A DNA stretch of 60,000 nt, from assembly GCF_008831285.2 (NCBI RefSeq), contig NC_045139.1, positions 7,288,204-7,348,203 on the forward strand, read 5' to 3'. Position numbers and translations under genes: made by a program. The first letter of the stretch is position 1; each line of letters starts with the position of its first letter. Source of the DNA: Nymphaea colorata. Its lineage: Eukaryota > Streptophyta > Magnoliopsida > Nymphaeales > Nymphaeaceae. The notes under the pieces are model-generated. The model saw only the letters and a program-made list of their open reading frames with translations, was not told the DNA's origin and did no database searches. Shown piece by piece: positions 21,681-34,934 of this stretch.

Positions 21681-23332
21681 AAACTGTTCATACGGAATAA
21701 ACAGTCGGAGAGAGCAAATTTTCATCTCTAGCATCCAGGCCTTGTCCATACATGGTTTTGCCTGGGTGTATACATGTGAAAACTATGCATCTTTTAACAT
21801 CAATTCAACTTATACCAAGATCAGTATCCAACAAGTGAACTGTTGCAATCACGCATAAACATAGTACCATTTTATAGATAGAATAGCTTAACAAGCATAT
21901 GGCTACACAATTTTACAAATTTGCACCGTATTGCCAGCAACACGCAAGTAAAAAGGAGAAGGAAAGAGACCACCCAACAGGAATAAGAATGTACGTTGAA
22001 GTGGGACCCTTAAAAACAGGACAAGAACCAAAGTAGAGGGATTGTTTGGACGCCCACATCGACATAAAGTCTTATTTTCCTAGGCATGTGCTACCTATAC
22101 ACGAGAGTACGACAGCATGCTTTCCCTCGTCTACAGTAGTTACAGGCAAAACCCACAAGTTATTCCGAAGGTACAGCAGGTATTCAAGACGACAAAAGAC
22201 CATAAATGTGTTCCGAGAGATGCTCTTACTTAAACAGTAAAAAGGTGTTCATCTTACACATCCACTGCAACTATAAGAGCTTGCTAACTGCAGAACTTGA
22301 CCAAATAAACAAGCTCGCTTACAGTTTAACTGTGAAACCAGTGACTGCTTCAGTACTCAGGTATTCAACTTCACAGAGGGTAAGCCAATGCCACTGGAGA
22401 CTTCATCAATCAGATTCTGTTGATTGTTTGGCGCTGCTATGCGACTTCCACAATTTTGTGTTGTGCACTACGTACTGCAATTTTTCAAGAGGTAGATGCA
22501 CCGTTATAATTTCAGTGATTTCCCCAATTTTGTGTTGCATAAAATTAGATTAGTTATTTAGCACAGTAATTTTGAAGGAGTTAGAAACATTTAATGTGAC
22601 TAAACCATTTGTATGCATAATGGTAAACCAAGTTGCCTTAAAAGGAAACAACAAAGGTAGTTTCCGTGTCTTCAAAAGAAAGGCAAAATACGCAGAATAG
22701 TATAACTACTAGAGAATAGGACATGATGGAGGATTGCAAGAATCTATCATGTCCATGTCTGTTATCTTTGGAGTTTGATAAACTGCATAAGTAAAACACG
22801 AAAGTATGTCCAAATCTACAACATGTACAGCGGTTGAGTCGCACATGAAGTTTGAATTGATACTAGATCAGCATTAAGATAAGAAACTAATTGCCTGGCT
22901 TACTGAAATAGTTCCCCAGTTAAAAAAAGGAGGGGCATTTCCTGAATGAAACATCTTCATCAGTCCATGAATTATCGAATAACACGCATGCTGCAACTAG
23001 TTTCAATCATCCTGCCTACGACCCCTAAACCAACCAATCTCTCGATCCGTTGCCACTTTTATCGTTTTAATCAATCTCACATCTAAAATGCTGATTTCAC
23101 CTCACCCAGAAGTCACAAATCGCTTGAATTTAAGGATGGTCAAAGTTAAGCCACTCTCGAAGAATTTTCAACAAATAGATAACAAAATACAACTCCGAGC
23201 CCATGCAGCAAGGGAAAAGATAAACATAAGTTATTCCATGTATGACTTGGGGAAGTGTGGCACAAACCTTTCAACAAGATACATCTCTTAAAAGTAACAA
23301 ACCAAAACATAAACAGCTCACGGAGAGGGAGG

Positions 23333-26300
23333 TCACTCATGAGATCGAAGTAAAGGAATTAATTTTTCTATGATCCTGCGGAGGGCAGGAGCAGCAGGAC
23401 CACATTTTTGGTCAGCAAAACAGGACCGGCCATTTTCAGCTGCCTTGCAGAGGAGTGGATCCAATGGGACCTTTCCCAGGAAAGGCACATGCCTTGTCTT
23501 GCACATTTCTGCAGCACCACCACTGCTGCTGTCAAAAACTTCAGCACATGCGAAAAGAGAAAGTAATTCCGGTGCCTTTTCTTTGATGTAGCTGAGAGTC
23601 GATTGTGTCATGTCCTCCTCACTACCGTCTTCTGCAATTTTCACAAATTTAAAATCTGCAAGCAATTGCTGGATGCCACTCATGTTCTCCACAACACCCA
23701 AAACCGGAATTCCCACCTTGTTACAGAAACTTATCTCCTTTCGGACATCAATAAGAGAGACCTGCTGAGGAGTTGTAACAATAACAGCACCATCAACATC
23801 AGTAGCCTTTAGATACTGTGCTATGGAGATGTGCTCATCAGAGGTACCTGGAGGAGAATCAACCACCAAATAATCAAGCTCTCCCCAGTCCACATCCTTC
23901 AAGAATTGCTTAATAAGTCCATTCTTGCGTGGACCTCTCCATATGACAGCTTCATCTGGGTCTGGGAGCATAAATCCAATTGACATCACTCCCAGATTGG
24001 ACTCTACATACACGGGTGACCATCCAAGATTACTCTGATGTATTTCCTGGCCTTCAAGGCCAAGCATCTTGGGGATACTGGGACCGCATATATCAATGTC
24101 AAGCAGACCCACCTGATAATCCATTGCAGCTAAGGCAAATGACAACTGAGTGGCAAATGTACTCTTGCCTACACCACCCTTTCCAGACAAAACCAAAATC
24201 TTGTGTTTTACGGTAGCCATCCTCTCTGATATAGCAACCAAATCTGGAAAGGGAGATAAAAGAAAAAAAACTTCATGAATAGTCATCAAGAAAACCAAAA
24301 AACGAATGTAAGCAAATTTGCATACAAGACTTTAGATAGATTTTGTACAAAACTGTCCAATGCACGTGGAACTTTTTGAAAAGATAGCTAGGAACTCAAT
24401 TGAATAAGATAAGGAGTGCAGATGGAATACAGGACAAATTCGAACCAAGAAGTCAACTGAAGAGATAGATACGACTTGCAAACAAAAAGAAGAAAATAAA
24501 AAAGACTCCGACAGCAGATTTCAAATAAGAAAGCATTAAAGCTTATTGTTAACCAAAAAAATATTGATCAATTTCATGTTTATAGAGCCTATTTTTCCCA
24601 AGAGGACAATCAATAAAATTCAGAACAGAACTTGTGATAGAAAACTACGAGAAATTTCCCACTTAGAATCCCATCTTTTTCCCAAAACTCTAGGAAGAGT
24701 TAGATGCATGTTTCTGGTCAAACATTTAGAGAGAGGTGTCAATTGGAATTACCTGGGTGTTTGACTGTCATATGTTTGAAAGTTGCTAGGGAGCCCTAGA
24801 GTGTAATAAAATAGCAAATCACACCAGCCCACCAGAAAGACGAAACTAGTTTTTATGGAGAATTCACAACAGACCATCTAATATTTTGTCAACCAATACA
24901 GAGAAGTAAAAAACGGAAGGCTAAATTAAGAAGATTTGTGAAGGAAAAGACAGCATAGCAAAGCGTCTAGGATGTGAGATAAGATTTATACAATGAAACT
25001 GAAACGCAATGAGCAAGAAGCAAACTAAAATCCTCAAATAAAAAATGAATAGAAGCTTAGTTTGGACATCAAGTGTTTAAATGATGAAAAAACTGTGCAC
25101 TAAAAGATACATATTCTTTAACATGAATAATACAGATCCAAGTTTGGTTGTCAACCCATGGACTAGTATACTAACCAATCAGCCGAGAAGTCAGTCGCCA
25201 AGCCTACAGGCACAAAGTTGGATGGATTAAGTTTTATGGAATAGTCAACCAACTTGATTGACTAGTCAAGAACCAGCCAATCCAAGAGTAGTCCTTGCGT
25301 TAAATAAGCTACAATTTTTTATCTTTTTCCTTCTCAGTAAACATTGTTGCATTGTTTGGGTCTTTCTGTTTCCTTTTGCAGTGCTTCTTTTCTGTTTGAC
25401 ACATTCTCTTTGCAGATAGAGTGTTTTCGTTTTCAGTCCAAAATATGATAATTAAACCCATAATATTGTATGTCTTCGACTAGTTTTAGACTTTTAGTAC
25501 TTTGTTGTGTTTCTATATTCTTTTGTGGATTATATTTTTGAAACTGACTTGGAAAAATTCAGATCAACCAGTCGAGTATTCCTTTCAGAGGATTGACTGA
25601 CTTGCGTCCGATCCAATTTAGACTATTTAGCATCCAAAGAATCTCCTGTATGCCTAATCTCTCCATTCACAACTTATGTTTGTAATAAACTCTTGATGGT
25701 ATACTTCTATAACAACTTTGATTAATAGAACATGATCTGTGCAGCTAAATTTTTGTAGATCCATTCCTATGATAGTATAATATAAACACCAACTACAAAC
25801 TCTCTCTCTCTCTCCCTCTCTCTCTCCCTCTCTCTCTCTCTCACTCTCTCTCTCACTCTCACACACACATGCACGCACAGACACACAATAGATGGAATGG
25901 AACTCTTCTAAGCAGAAAGTATAGCCTTATGGAGGATCATAAAAGGTTTGCCTCAAAATTTCCCTCACATCATAATTTTTGTTTCTTATAAAGAAAATGA
26001 ACACTAATTGCCTAAAAAGAACTCCCTCTCTCTCTCCACAAGCTTCATTATGCCTCCAACACTTTTGACTGTATGGAGAACTTGCATATCACATATATTA
26101 GAATACTTCACAAGAACAGAATTCTAATTCTGCAAACTGCAAAGCATGATTTTTTTTTTTTTTTAATTTCAAAAGACAAACATTTTCCAGAGTTACCAGA
26201 ATGACTAGAACTGTTGAGAAGTGTGCTTCCAAGGAAACCTATTTCAAAACTGAAATTTGACATGCTTCCATGGTATGGAGAGAAAGTACATACTCGAAAA

Positions 26301-27875
26301 TGAAATATTGTTTCCAATTCAAAAGGGGGAGAGCTTCACAAAATTGGGAAGCCAACAGGAAGCAAGCTTCCCATAATTGGAAGTTAGCCTCCTGTTCATG
26401 GCAGCTTGCTTCCCGAATTAGTGCCTGCATTTCTTATTCTTCTTGTGGTTGTACTTTGTAGTATATATGTATATCCGTGTGAGTACACATACTTGTATAC
26501 ATATATACACATACACACACAGCAAAATCTCAAATCAGGTTTTCCCTCATCCTGTGTTCCTTCTTCTTCCTCATTTACTGAATTTTTTTTCTACATGTCC
26601 TTCACCGTCAATATAACCACAGGCGTTCCCTATGTGATGGGTTGTGCCTAGAGCTTAGTCAAGCCTAAGTAGAAATCGATGCATTAGGCTGTACAAGAAA
26701 AAGAAAAAGAAAAAAAAAAAAACCAAAGAATGTAACGATGAATGTTAAATTTTTTATCAAAACATTTGAAGCATTTTTCAATGGAAAATATATGTCTATC
26801 AATTTCTAATAAATCAACAATTATAATGCACAATAAGTAACGTTACTACCGGCGATCATTATTCTTTGTTCATAGAGAATACAAAATGTATTTAGTTTTT
26901 CTAAAAGTTAACGGGTAAGTCTCTACCTGTAATTTGTAATAACTAAAAGCCTAAGTTGAAACTTCAAATTTGTTATCAAGCCATCTTGCAGACATATTCT
27001 GTCAAGTGTTCTGGCATGATAGCCTATACGTATAACTGAACCTTCATAACGATATGACGTGTTAGAAAAGCTGCACAATAAATCAGAAAGCATCCACTTC
27101 TTCATAACCATAACCTAGGAGGATTCAGATAATGTAAATGATGATAAGCCAATTTCAATCGCTTGAGTTGACCTTTGTACCATCAACACCTTGGTCATGG
27201 ATTTACTTTTATGTCGCAATCCGTCTCAGTGCTGCACATGAATGTGAGAATCCAGTACTTAAGCTGAAACTGAACTGAGATCTCTTCCACTGTAATGCGA
27301 AACGATAGAACAAATATCACATCGTTTTCCCCCACATAGATTGTTTCTCGTGAAGAAATACCATATTCTTACATAGATTGTTTCTCGTGAAGAAATTAAC
27401 ATATTCTTACCTCTCATGCGATAAAGCATAAGAAAAGGAGAGCAAAGCATCTAAGACTGCAAAGTCGGGAAGTTAATGTTTTTAGATAATTTCTTCACCA
27501 AGCACGCATCAGTAATCATGTTATCGCCTTCAATTTGGAGAGAGAGAATCTTACCAGGGTCAGGGCCCTTGGGGGCAGTAGCACACGCCTCTTGGTTAGG
27601 GCATCCCGCACAAGCCTCAGCCTTCCCAGCCATCTCCGATTCGGTGCCCGGGCAATCTGACCCCCAAAACAGAAAGGAAAACGAAATAAGACACCAAAAA
27701 CGCTATCACCCACTGGAATCAAAAGAAAACAGAAAGAAACCCAAATAGGAATAGAGAAGAAAGAAAACACAATATGTATGGAGAGAGAGAGAGTGAGAGA
27801 GGTAGTACGCTCAGGGGCGTTCTCCGGGACGTCGGCTCTACGGTCGCCGTTCCCCATGGCTTCTCCCTCGCCCAT
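23333..27875 (-). CDS. NBP35: NBP35-like cytosolic Fe-S cluster assembly P-loop NTPase, three exons
   Basis: NBP35 is the Mrp/Nbp35 ATPase that acts as a scaffold for [4Fe-4S] clusters in the cytosolic Fe-S assembly pathway; in green plants it is reported to work without a Cfd1 partner. Exons: 27875-27809, 27656-27555 and 24243-23333, joining in phase to 359 residues, close to the roughly 350 of known plant homologues. The N-terminal ferredoxin-like motif is C24-x13-C38-x2-C41-x5-C47, ending in [14 protein letters not shown]. The deviant Walker A GKGGVGKS is at residues 77-84, followed by [14 protein letters not shown] and [10 protein letters not shown]. The CPxC pair of yeast Nbp35, after VENMSG, is absent (IQQLL instead), as in plant homologues. 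The ATG at 27875 has a good context; a second at 27857 (MGNGD) fits orthologue starts equally well. Intron 2 is 3.3 kb and holds repeats only. Confidence 0.93.
25800..25870. repeat. CT-rich microsatellite in NBP35 intron 2
   Basis: Interrupted CT repeats run into short CA repeats. The minus-strand ORF over it reads only Glu/Arg/Ser repeats and is an artefact. Confidence 0.9.
27334..27408. repeat. 37-bp tandem duplication in NBP35 intron 2
   Basis: A unit starting ACATAGATTGTTTCTCGTGA occurs at 27334-27370 and again at 27371-27408, with one extra base and a small change near the end of the second copy. Confidence 0.85.
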
Positions 27876-29099
27876 TGCCGCCACCACCGCCACAACCACG
27901 ACAAAAGCAGGGAGAAGAAAGGAGACTCTTGTGGGCAGCGTGGGGAGGTTTTGTATTGGCCGTTGACACTTCCAAGTCGGCGCCAAGGGCGCTAACACGT
28001 GCAGCCGTCACAGCAACACGACCACTTCACGGCACGAGACACGCTCGGCTGATCGGAGAAGGGAGGAGAAAAACCTTGATGGGAGGCTGCAAGGAGAAAG
28101 ACACGACACAGTGGTAAGCAATGATTCTCAAGAAATTTTAGAGAGGGTGGAAGAAGCACATCAACGATGATGACACTGATGACCAAAGCAAATTCCTTCA
28201 ACTTCTAGATAAAGGTTAAGCATCAAATTTATGGTTCAGGCCATGTCTAAACGGTTGACATTCTTACCTTGTTCTCTTATATGCATATACGGCATTGACT
28301 ATATATTTTTTTAGCTCCAGAGGAAGATCTGGTGTAAGCGTGGACACGAACGACCGTATCAACTGATACGCATCGCAATGTATCAGCCATTTTCTCTTCT
28401 TCTCTAATTATTTTTTTAAAAAAAAATCCTGCACTTGTTCATTTGAACTAGTGTTGGTAATGGTAGATGAGCAAGTTCCTTGCACCATGGAAAACTTGAT
28501 TCTCTTGAACATACGATTAAACATTTTCACAAACATTTTGGAGGAAAGAAAAAGTAAAAGATCTCATTTTTCCATAGAGAATGAAACGAATTAGCAAACA
28601 AATATATGTCCAAAAAACTTCTGAAAAAAAAAAGAAAGAAAGAAAAAGCCAAACAAGTCACATCACTTTTGAACAACAGGTAATAGGTGAAACCAACGAG
28701 TAGCAGAAATAAGAACAATAGACAAAAGACTGAAAGAAAGCAATTGCAAAAGCTATTTTTACATGTACTGCGATCAAGCTTCGCTTTCTTGTTCAGCTTT
28801 TGATGGTAGACTTAGGCTTAACTCCTGAACAATCAAGTTCATTCTCGGTGGCAGTCAGGTAAATCCAACCCATTCACATTTCCAAGATATCTAAGCAAAC
28901 CACCAATGTTCTTGGCTTATGTTCAGTGCTGTTCAAACCCAATCCTTCCTTAACGTCCCAGCCTTAATTTTCAAATCAGACCAACAGGTTCACTTTGAGG
29001 GCATTTGGTAACACGAATGTTGTGTTTTTTTTGGGAACACATCTGAAATTCAAGAGAAAATTAAGTAAAATGCGGCACAAGAAGTGGCAGGCTCTAAGA

Positions 29100-29410
29100 C
29101 GAGCCAAGTTCAGTTAGCTCTAGCTCGAGCTCGAGCTCGAGAATAGCTTGACGAAAGCAGCTCGAGTTCGACTAGGCAGTTACGTGTTGAGCTTCAGCTC
29201 GACTCGATTAAAGATCAACAAACTCGTAAACTCGTTTGAATATATCGACTTGATTAAGGCTCGACAAACTCGATTAAGGCTCGAGCTCGACTTGGCAATT
29301 ACAGTTGAGCACGAACTCAACTCGATTATTTGAACGACTCAACTCATGAACTCAAGCTCGATCGTTAAGCAAATGACTCTACTCGAACTCGTCCAACTCG
29401 ACTCATTGTT
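29100..29410. repeat. CTCGAG/ACTCGA-rich low-complexity repeat
   Basis: About 300 bases are dominated by GAGCTCGAGCTCGAG, AACTCGACTCGA and related words. A looser version (GACTCGA, GAGTTGGGTCGA, GAGTTGACTC) occurs at 44100-44340. This type is common in plant spacers; the parent element is unknown. Confidence 0.6.
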
Positions 29411-29693
29411 CACCTCTGGTAGGATCAGCACCAACCAGGTTATATGCTTGTGCATGATTTTTCGTGCACTAATATGGTTAATGACTAAAATATCCTTAAT
29501 TCACACTAAAAAAACTTTTTTAAAGAAAAATTTGGAATGAAAAAAAGTAAAAAGACTATGAAGGACATTTTTTTAATAAATTACCAACATGTTCTTCCCT
29601 CCTTTACTGCACAGGATGCGCACGTAACTTTCTCTGTCGTTCCAATTTTATCGGATGCCTCTAAAGAGAAAGAAAGATGGCCTGGCACCCTAA

Positions 29694-29915
29694 GGTTGTG
29701 TTTGATTCCCACATATCTCAGATCCAATGGAATCTTAAATCCATGATTGTTGAAATTCATAGTTTTGTCAAACTTTGGATTTCAGCATCCACTCCCAACG
29801 GGGATCTCAAATCCGTGCTGTAGTGTACAAATTGTGGATTTGAGATCCGATGAAAAAGAGGGAAGTTCAAACATGAAAACTCCAGATCTAAGATCCTCGA
29901 TAATCGAACGCGACC
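29694..29915. mobile_element. Tourist-like MITE candidate (222 bp)
   Basis: The left end GGTTGTGTTTGATT and the reverse complement of the right end, GGTCGCGTTCGATT, match at 11 of 14 positions, and similarity continues inward around GATCC/AGATC words. The flanks are TAA on the left and TAT on the right, an imperfect version of the TWA target typical of PIF/Harbinger elements. It has no coding capacity. Confidence 0.45.
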
Positions 29916-31488
29916 TATGTTAGTTGTTTGATTGGTGTTCGGCAAAATTTTGCCTACAAAATCTTTTACAAGCAAAAGTGAAACATTTGTCGTGGGAAAA
30001 CCTTTGCCATGTTTGGATCTCGGATCCCAATATCACTAAATAATTAAACCTGATAACAGTACATGCCCAAACTAATCGGATTTTGTCAACTTTTTCGAAT
30101 TTTTCTAGTGTCTAATCCCCAAGGATGAACTGACCATGACATTTGATCCAAATGAAACATCTTGGCCTTGATTTTTTTCATGGTGCATGAATGAAAGGCG
30201 AAGAAAAAAAGAACCCACATCACATGAAATAGATACATGTTGTTGTTTACTTTGAAATCTGAACTATATATAGTTTTTAAAGAAACATAAAGGGTCTTTC
30301 CGTTATTTCAAGGTTTTGTAAAATATTGAGTCGAATTTTTTTCTTTCTCGGTAGAAATTTTCAACGTTTTCTACCATGTTATGGCCCCTAACATTTTACT
30401 GGTGTTTGGGTCAAAAAATGACCAAAATGCCTTTGATGGTAAGATGGAGTAACCCTCCCTTCTCTCTGTCGCATAAGGGTAAAAGTAGAACTCGAAAAAG
30501 TTGGCCATGCCATAAAATGGCGGAAATGCCCCTTTAATACAACCATGTTCTGATTGATCAATCGCATGAATGTTTTGCAGAATAGGGCAGATCCAAATGT
30601 TCCATTTTGGATTTGGATCTGCTTCTTTTGCTGCATAAAAATGCAACACAAAATCTGAACTATACATTTATTTGATCCATGTCTATTCCATCTTTACCCT
30701 TCTGAAAACCAACCAAGCAGAAACCCGGCCGGTGTGAATTTTGAACGGTTATCAACGGGAAGACTTGTGAATTTTGAGTCCATATCTAGAGGCCTTGGAT
30801 CTCTCAGGTACTAAAAAATTACCTTTAGATTGGATTTGAAACTGATATACTGGATCTACTTTGGATTTTGATTTGTTCTTTAGAGTCTAATTCAGATTAA
30901 ATCTCGATTCAAATTCCATCCAAATATAATTTTTGACGTATTAGAGTCCATTTTTCGCTACTTTAAATCAAACCCAATATATTTTGATGAAAATTTTTTG
31001 GATATAGATTTGACTAGTCTGAATCTTTGGAAATTCAGATCTAACAGTAGTTCCTATAAATTCAAATTTGAAAAGGCAATTAGAAAGCACCAGTGGCGGA
31101 AGCAAATATAGACTGGCTTGGGCAAATGCCCACACCATAAATCCTTGGAGAAGAGAAAGGATGCTCTACATCACATTCAAAAGAATTTCTTTTTTTTTTT
31201 ATTTCCTTAATTTGCATTCAAAATATGCACTTCGGCGGAAATATACTTGCAACATATTTATTACATACCAAAATTCTTGGCTTGTATCACTTTTTTGCTG
31301 AAGCAAATAAATTCAAAGGAATTTGGAACATGCCATCCCTAAACGTGGAATAGAAAGAATTTTATATTAGCTTCTGCAAATTTAATGTTTAACATCAATC
31401 ACTTTCTTATAACGCTTGCATGGCCTTGTGACCGCCATAAGGATGCTATTTTCGCTTGATTAAATGTTGAATAAGAGATAGATTTGCA

Positions 31489-31590
31489 ATGATCTTTGAA
31501 TATATTTCACATCACTTACCTGATATCGCCAAATTTGCATGCCAAACCTCTTTCATCACTAGTGCTTCAAACACCTCGTGTTTTTTCTTT
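31489..31590 (+). pseudogene. Possible hAT transposase C-terminal (dimerisation domain) remnant
   Basis: The translation HHLPDIAKFACQTSFITSAS followed by NTSC resembles the hAT dimerisation motif, which has Pro-x-Leu-x-[KR]-Phe-Ala and a Ser-rich turn ending in Cys. The following Glu-Arg-Asn-Trp of intact hAT proteins is not seen in frame. No catalytic part was found upstream. It may be coincidence. Confidence 0.22.
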
Positions 31591-31654
31591 ATTGAAGAAG
31601 GGAAAACTTGGTGCCTGATTTTCCTTGAGAGGATCGATGCAACGGCCAGGAGGC

Positions 31655-31865
31655 GTAGAGCTGGTAGATGGTCAGTTTTTGTTTCAAATCTTTGTGGTAT
31701 GTATCAACTCTCTATACTGCAAAAGAAGAGCCGTAGAGGTACAAGTCAAAGTGTGGTATGGGCGGAAGCATGGCCAGGACGGCACTCTATGGCATCAAAA
31801 GTAGACCTTGTACCCTACAAGGGGCTGAGTGAGGGCTTCGGCTCACTCTTGCTGTGAGCCCAATG
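31655..31865 (+). repeat. SINE-like dispersed repeat, copy 6
   Basis: It carries ACTGCAAAAGAAGAG, GCATCAAAAGTAGACCTTG and GAGGGCTTCGGCTCAC in family order, ending in GTGAGCCC. Confidence 0.45.
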
Positions 31866-33064
31866 CTTAAACCAACCCATATTTCTTCCTCAGCCAACAA
31901 TAGTTTTTCTCTAAACACAACTAAACAGTCTTTAAGTTAGCAACCCAACTAATTTGATCAGCCAAGAACTCCAGCATCACTAGTAGTAATTGATTTCTTA
32001 AGAAAAGAAGATGACTTAGAAACAATGAAAACAATGAATCTGATTGAACCTCAAGAACTATTGTCTTAAATTAGGAAGTTCATCATAAATTTGCAGAATC
32101 CAATCTGAGGCAATTGCTTTATCTCAAGCTTTCTTTGAGGCCTCGCAGCTTTGCCTTCATCTGTGAAAGTGATGTATATGTTGGCCCATAGTTTCCTTTA
32201 AGGCCATGAGCTATTTCTTAAGCAGCAGACCCATGGTTTACTATATCCCAAAATTCAACCACTGCAAGATATGGATAACGGAGCAGTTTATTTCATAGAT
32301 AAAATAACATCATTAGGAAAAAAAAAATAATTAGTTGTTGAACATAATTAAAAATACGTGCAAGTCATCTTCTCAAAAAAAAAAAAAAGTCCTAGGGGGA
32401 TTGCATCCTATTGTTTTTCTTTTAATTTTTGTTTATAACTTAGGAGGTGTTTGTTTACACTGTATCTGAGATCTGAGGTGATTTGAGATCAAAGCTCCCT
32501 CCTGTTTGATATCAAACCTGAGGTTCTAGTCATGTACTTAGGATCTCAGTTTTTTTTTTTCTACACAGTGTAGAATCTGGTGTTTGTTTACTTTAAGTGT
32601 ATGTCTTAGTGGGTACATTTGGGAGAATGTTATTTCTTCTCATCCTGTCAATCATCAAGATATGGACATCATTGAGCCAATTCATGTTAGTTTTGAAGTT
32701 TAATTACATGAAGAGAGGGAATTGATCCAATTTCTCATTTTAATGTTTGAACAGTTTGAGGTCAAATTGTGACCATGTTTAACTCGATTGAATATAAGTT
32801 TTATAAAATGGGCTGGATTCAATTTGCATATTAAGTCGACAATATTCGATCTCAGAAGGATTTGTTTTGATACCCAACATGCAGATGGGGACAGATTATA
32901 TTGTACAAATTTATATTTGACAAGCACAGTTTAAGGGGCACTTTCTTTTGGTCAGGATTGTTTCATTTTTTGCCTAATCAATGTAGGGTAAAATCCAAGA
33001 ATTCATTCATTTTCGATTTCCATTAAAAAAAAAACTTGACAAATCTTTTTTCTTTATTTTCGAG

Positions 33065-33440
33065 TGGGCATGAGAGACCCACCATCTGCAGAGAGTCAAA
33101 ACTCCTATCCAATTTCTTGTATCTATAGAGTACATGGTCTGCTTTTGATGCTTCAAGATGTCAACCCCACTGCGCTTCAAATGACCTCCTTTTGCAGCAC
33201 TGAGCATGAGAGACCCACCATCTGCAAAGAGCCGAAACTCTTACCCAATCTCTTGTCTTTATAGAGTACATGGCCTGCTTTTGGTGTTTCAAGATGCTAA
33301 CTCTACTGCACTTTAAATTGCACATCAGTGACCTCCTTTAGCAGCACACAAGGTTGATGCACTTGACACTCGACAAATAAAGATTTAACTGCTATCAACC
33401 CCCACACTAAACCATTGCATGAACTCCCTAGAGGGCGTTC
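33065..33440 (-). repeat. SINE-like dispersed repeat, copy 7, with internal 136-bp tandem duplication
   Basis: Two units starting CATGAGAGACCCACC at 33069 and 33205 repeat with a 136-bp period, covering the 3' half of the element. The A-box-like TGCAATGGTTTAG is at about 33408-33420 on the minus strand, while the B-box region is degraded. Confidence 0.5.
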
Positions 33441-34934
33441 TTTTTTTTTTTATTTAACGAAAGAAAAAATAAATGGAACTAATTGTCTTCGCTTGTGCTT
33501 CTCATTTGTAGCCAAAAAGGTATTTTTATAAACAAGTCTAGAGACCATTTTAGTGTGCTGGCTGCCCAATTAGATATTGGGTAGACGGGATGAGTTGAAT
33601 ATTGTGATAAACTTTTATCGTTATTAATTTTCCAAAGAATATTCGCTTAGTCCATTTTCACGTCATAAACTGTTATATAAGTTCTCTTACACAGTTCAAG
33701 TTTTCCAAGCAAAATCCGATCGGTTTGGTACATCTGACGTGAACAAGTGGGAGACTTACTTTTTGAAAAATAAATGTCATATTTAAGAACATGTGTCCCA
33801 TTATTTTAACGCTTTATTCTCAATAATTTATTAAGTAAAAAGGCTTCACAACTTTTAAAAAGTCTAGTGCTAAAAAGATGGTAGCTTAAAATATGGTTGT
33901 TAACTTTTATTGTTTTAATATCCTAGCGCCATATTAACTACTTTAATTTTTTTAATGAAAGTTTAAAGTATCAAAATTGCAAACTATACATTACTTCTTG
34001 GACAGCTGAACTTGCAAAAATTGTGAATGGTTTTTGAGTCAACAAAAGTTTCTCTACAGTTTAACAAAAATTTGTTGGATGGGCATTTGCTTAAAAATAC
34101 TCAAATTTGGTGGAATAGAATAAATATTTAAGAATTTTAATTTAAAAGTAAAGAACTTTTAAGAGAATGGTGTGGGCAACTGCCCACACCAGTCACCATG
34201 TGGCTACGCCACTGGCCGGAAGCTTTCTTTGTAACTCCCAAAACTTCTTTGTAGTGGCTTCCTTCCATACCTCATTTTTATAAAAGGGCTCTATTTTATT
34301 ATATTTCATCCATATCCTCATATATTTCTTTTATGGCCATAAACAGCAGTGCATTATGGAGTATGTAAAATAATATTAAGTGTTACGAGGACATATGTGC
34401 CGCCGAGAGGAAAACCGGTGCATGATTTGTGATGATCATCGGTAAGGGGGAACAAGAGGAATCTGCAATAACAAGTCAAATATATTAGTCTCCTCTTATT
34501 AATTAAACATAATACCTTTTTCTGCGTGACTTGCTCCCCCCGTTTCAATCATTGGGTTGCACGGAAAAGTAAAACCAAAATCTCTGGGTCCCATTCCACA
34601 AATTAAACTCGATATTGCTAAATATATATAATTTTATAAGTAAGATTGACAAAGTTTGAGTTGGCAATGGAACAGCAGTTAGGGGCGAGATAGCAAATAT
34701 TATTATACATTAGTCATACAGATCTTGTTTTTGAGAAAATCTTGTGATATGTATTCATTTCATTTTTTGGTAAAGCGTATTTTTGTGAGAGCGTCTCTTA
34801 CCTCATAAACAATGGAAATGAATAATTTCATGAGTATCTGGTTTATGTATGTATTGATAAACATGTGATGTATAAAATAAGCGGCTCTGTTTCCATTACT
34901 TTTCCAATGGTAAAATGTCTTATTCCTGAGAATT

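Larger units (their letters stand above)
19917..23332. other. Intergenic region between the small ORF and NBP35
   Basis: It contains a perfect 20-bp tandem duplication (20248-20287), a TA/GA microsatellite (20734-20810) and a short kinase-like remnant on the minus strand (21599-21680). A 111-codon plus-strand ORF at 20932-21267 matches no family I recognise and is not called. Nothing else is recognisable up to the NBP35 stop codon. Confidence 0.5.
24244..27554 (-). other. 3.3-kb intron 2 of NBP35
   Basis: The intron runs between donor GTAAGA (from 27554 downward) and acceptor TTTCCAG (ending at 24244). It holds a 37-bp tandem duplication (27334-27408), a CT-rich microsatellite (25800-25860) and a partly palindromic stretch at 26335-26420. 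Words such as 'gactagtcaagaaccag' and 'aaccagtcgagt' recur at 25180-25300 and 25560-25620. No nested gene was recognised. Confidence 0.7.

Noticed and set aside
30371-30667. 98- and 87-codon overlapping minus-strand ORFs
   Set aside because: No domain, two frames equally open, and the surroundings are repeat-derived.
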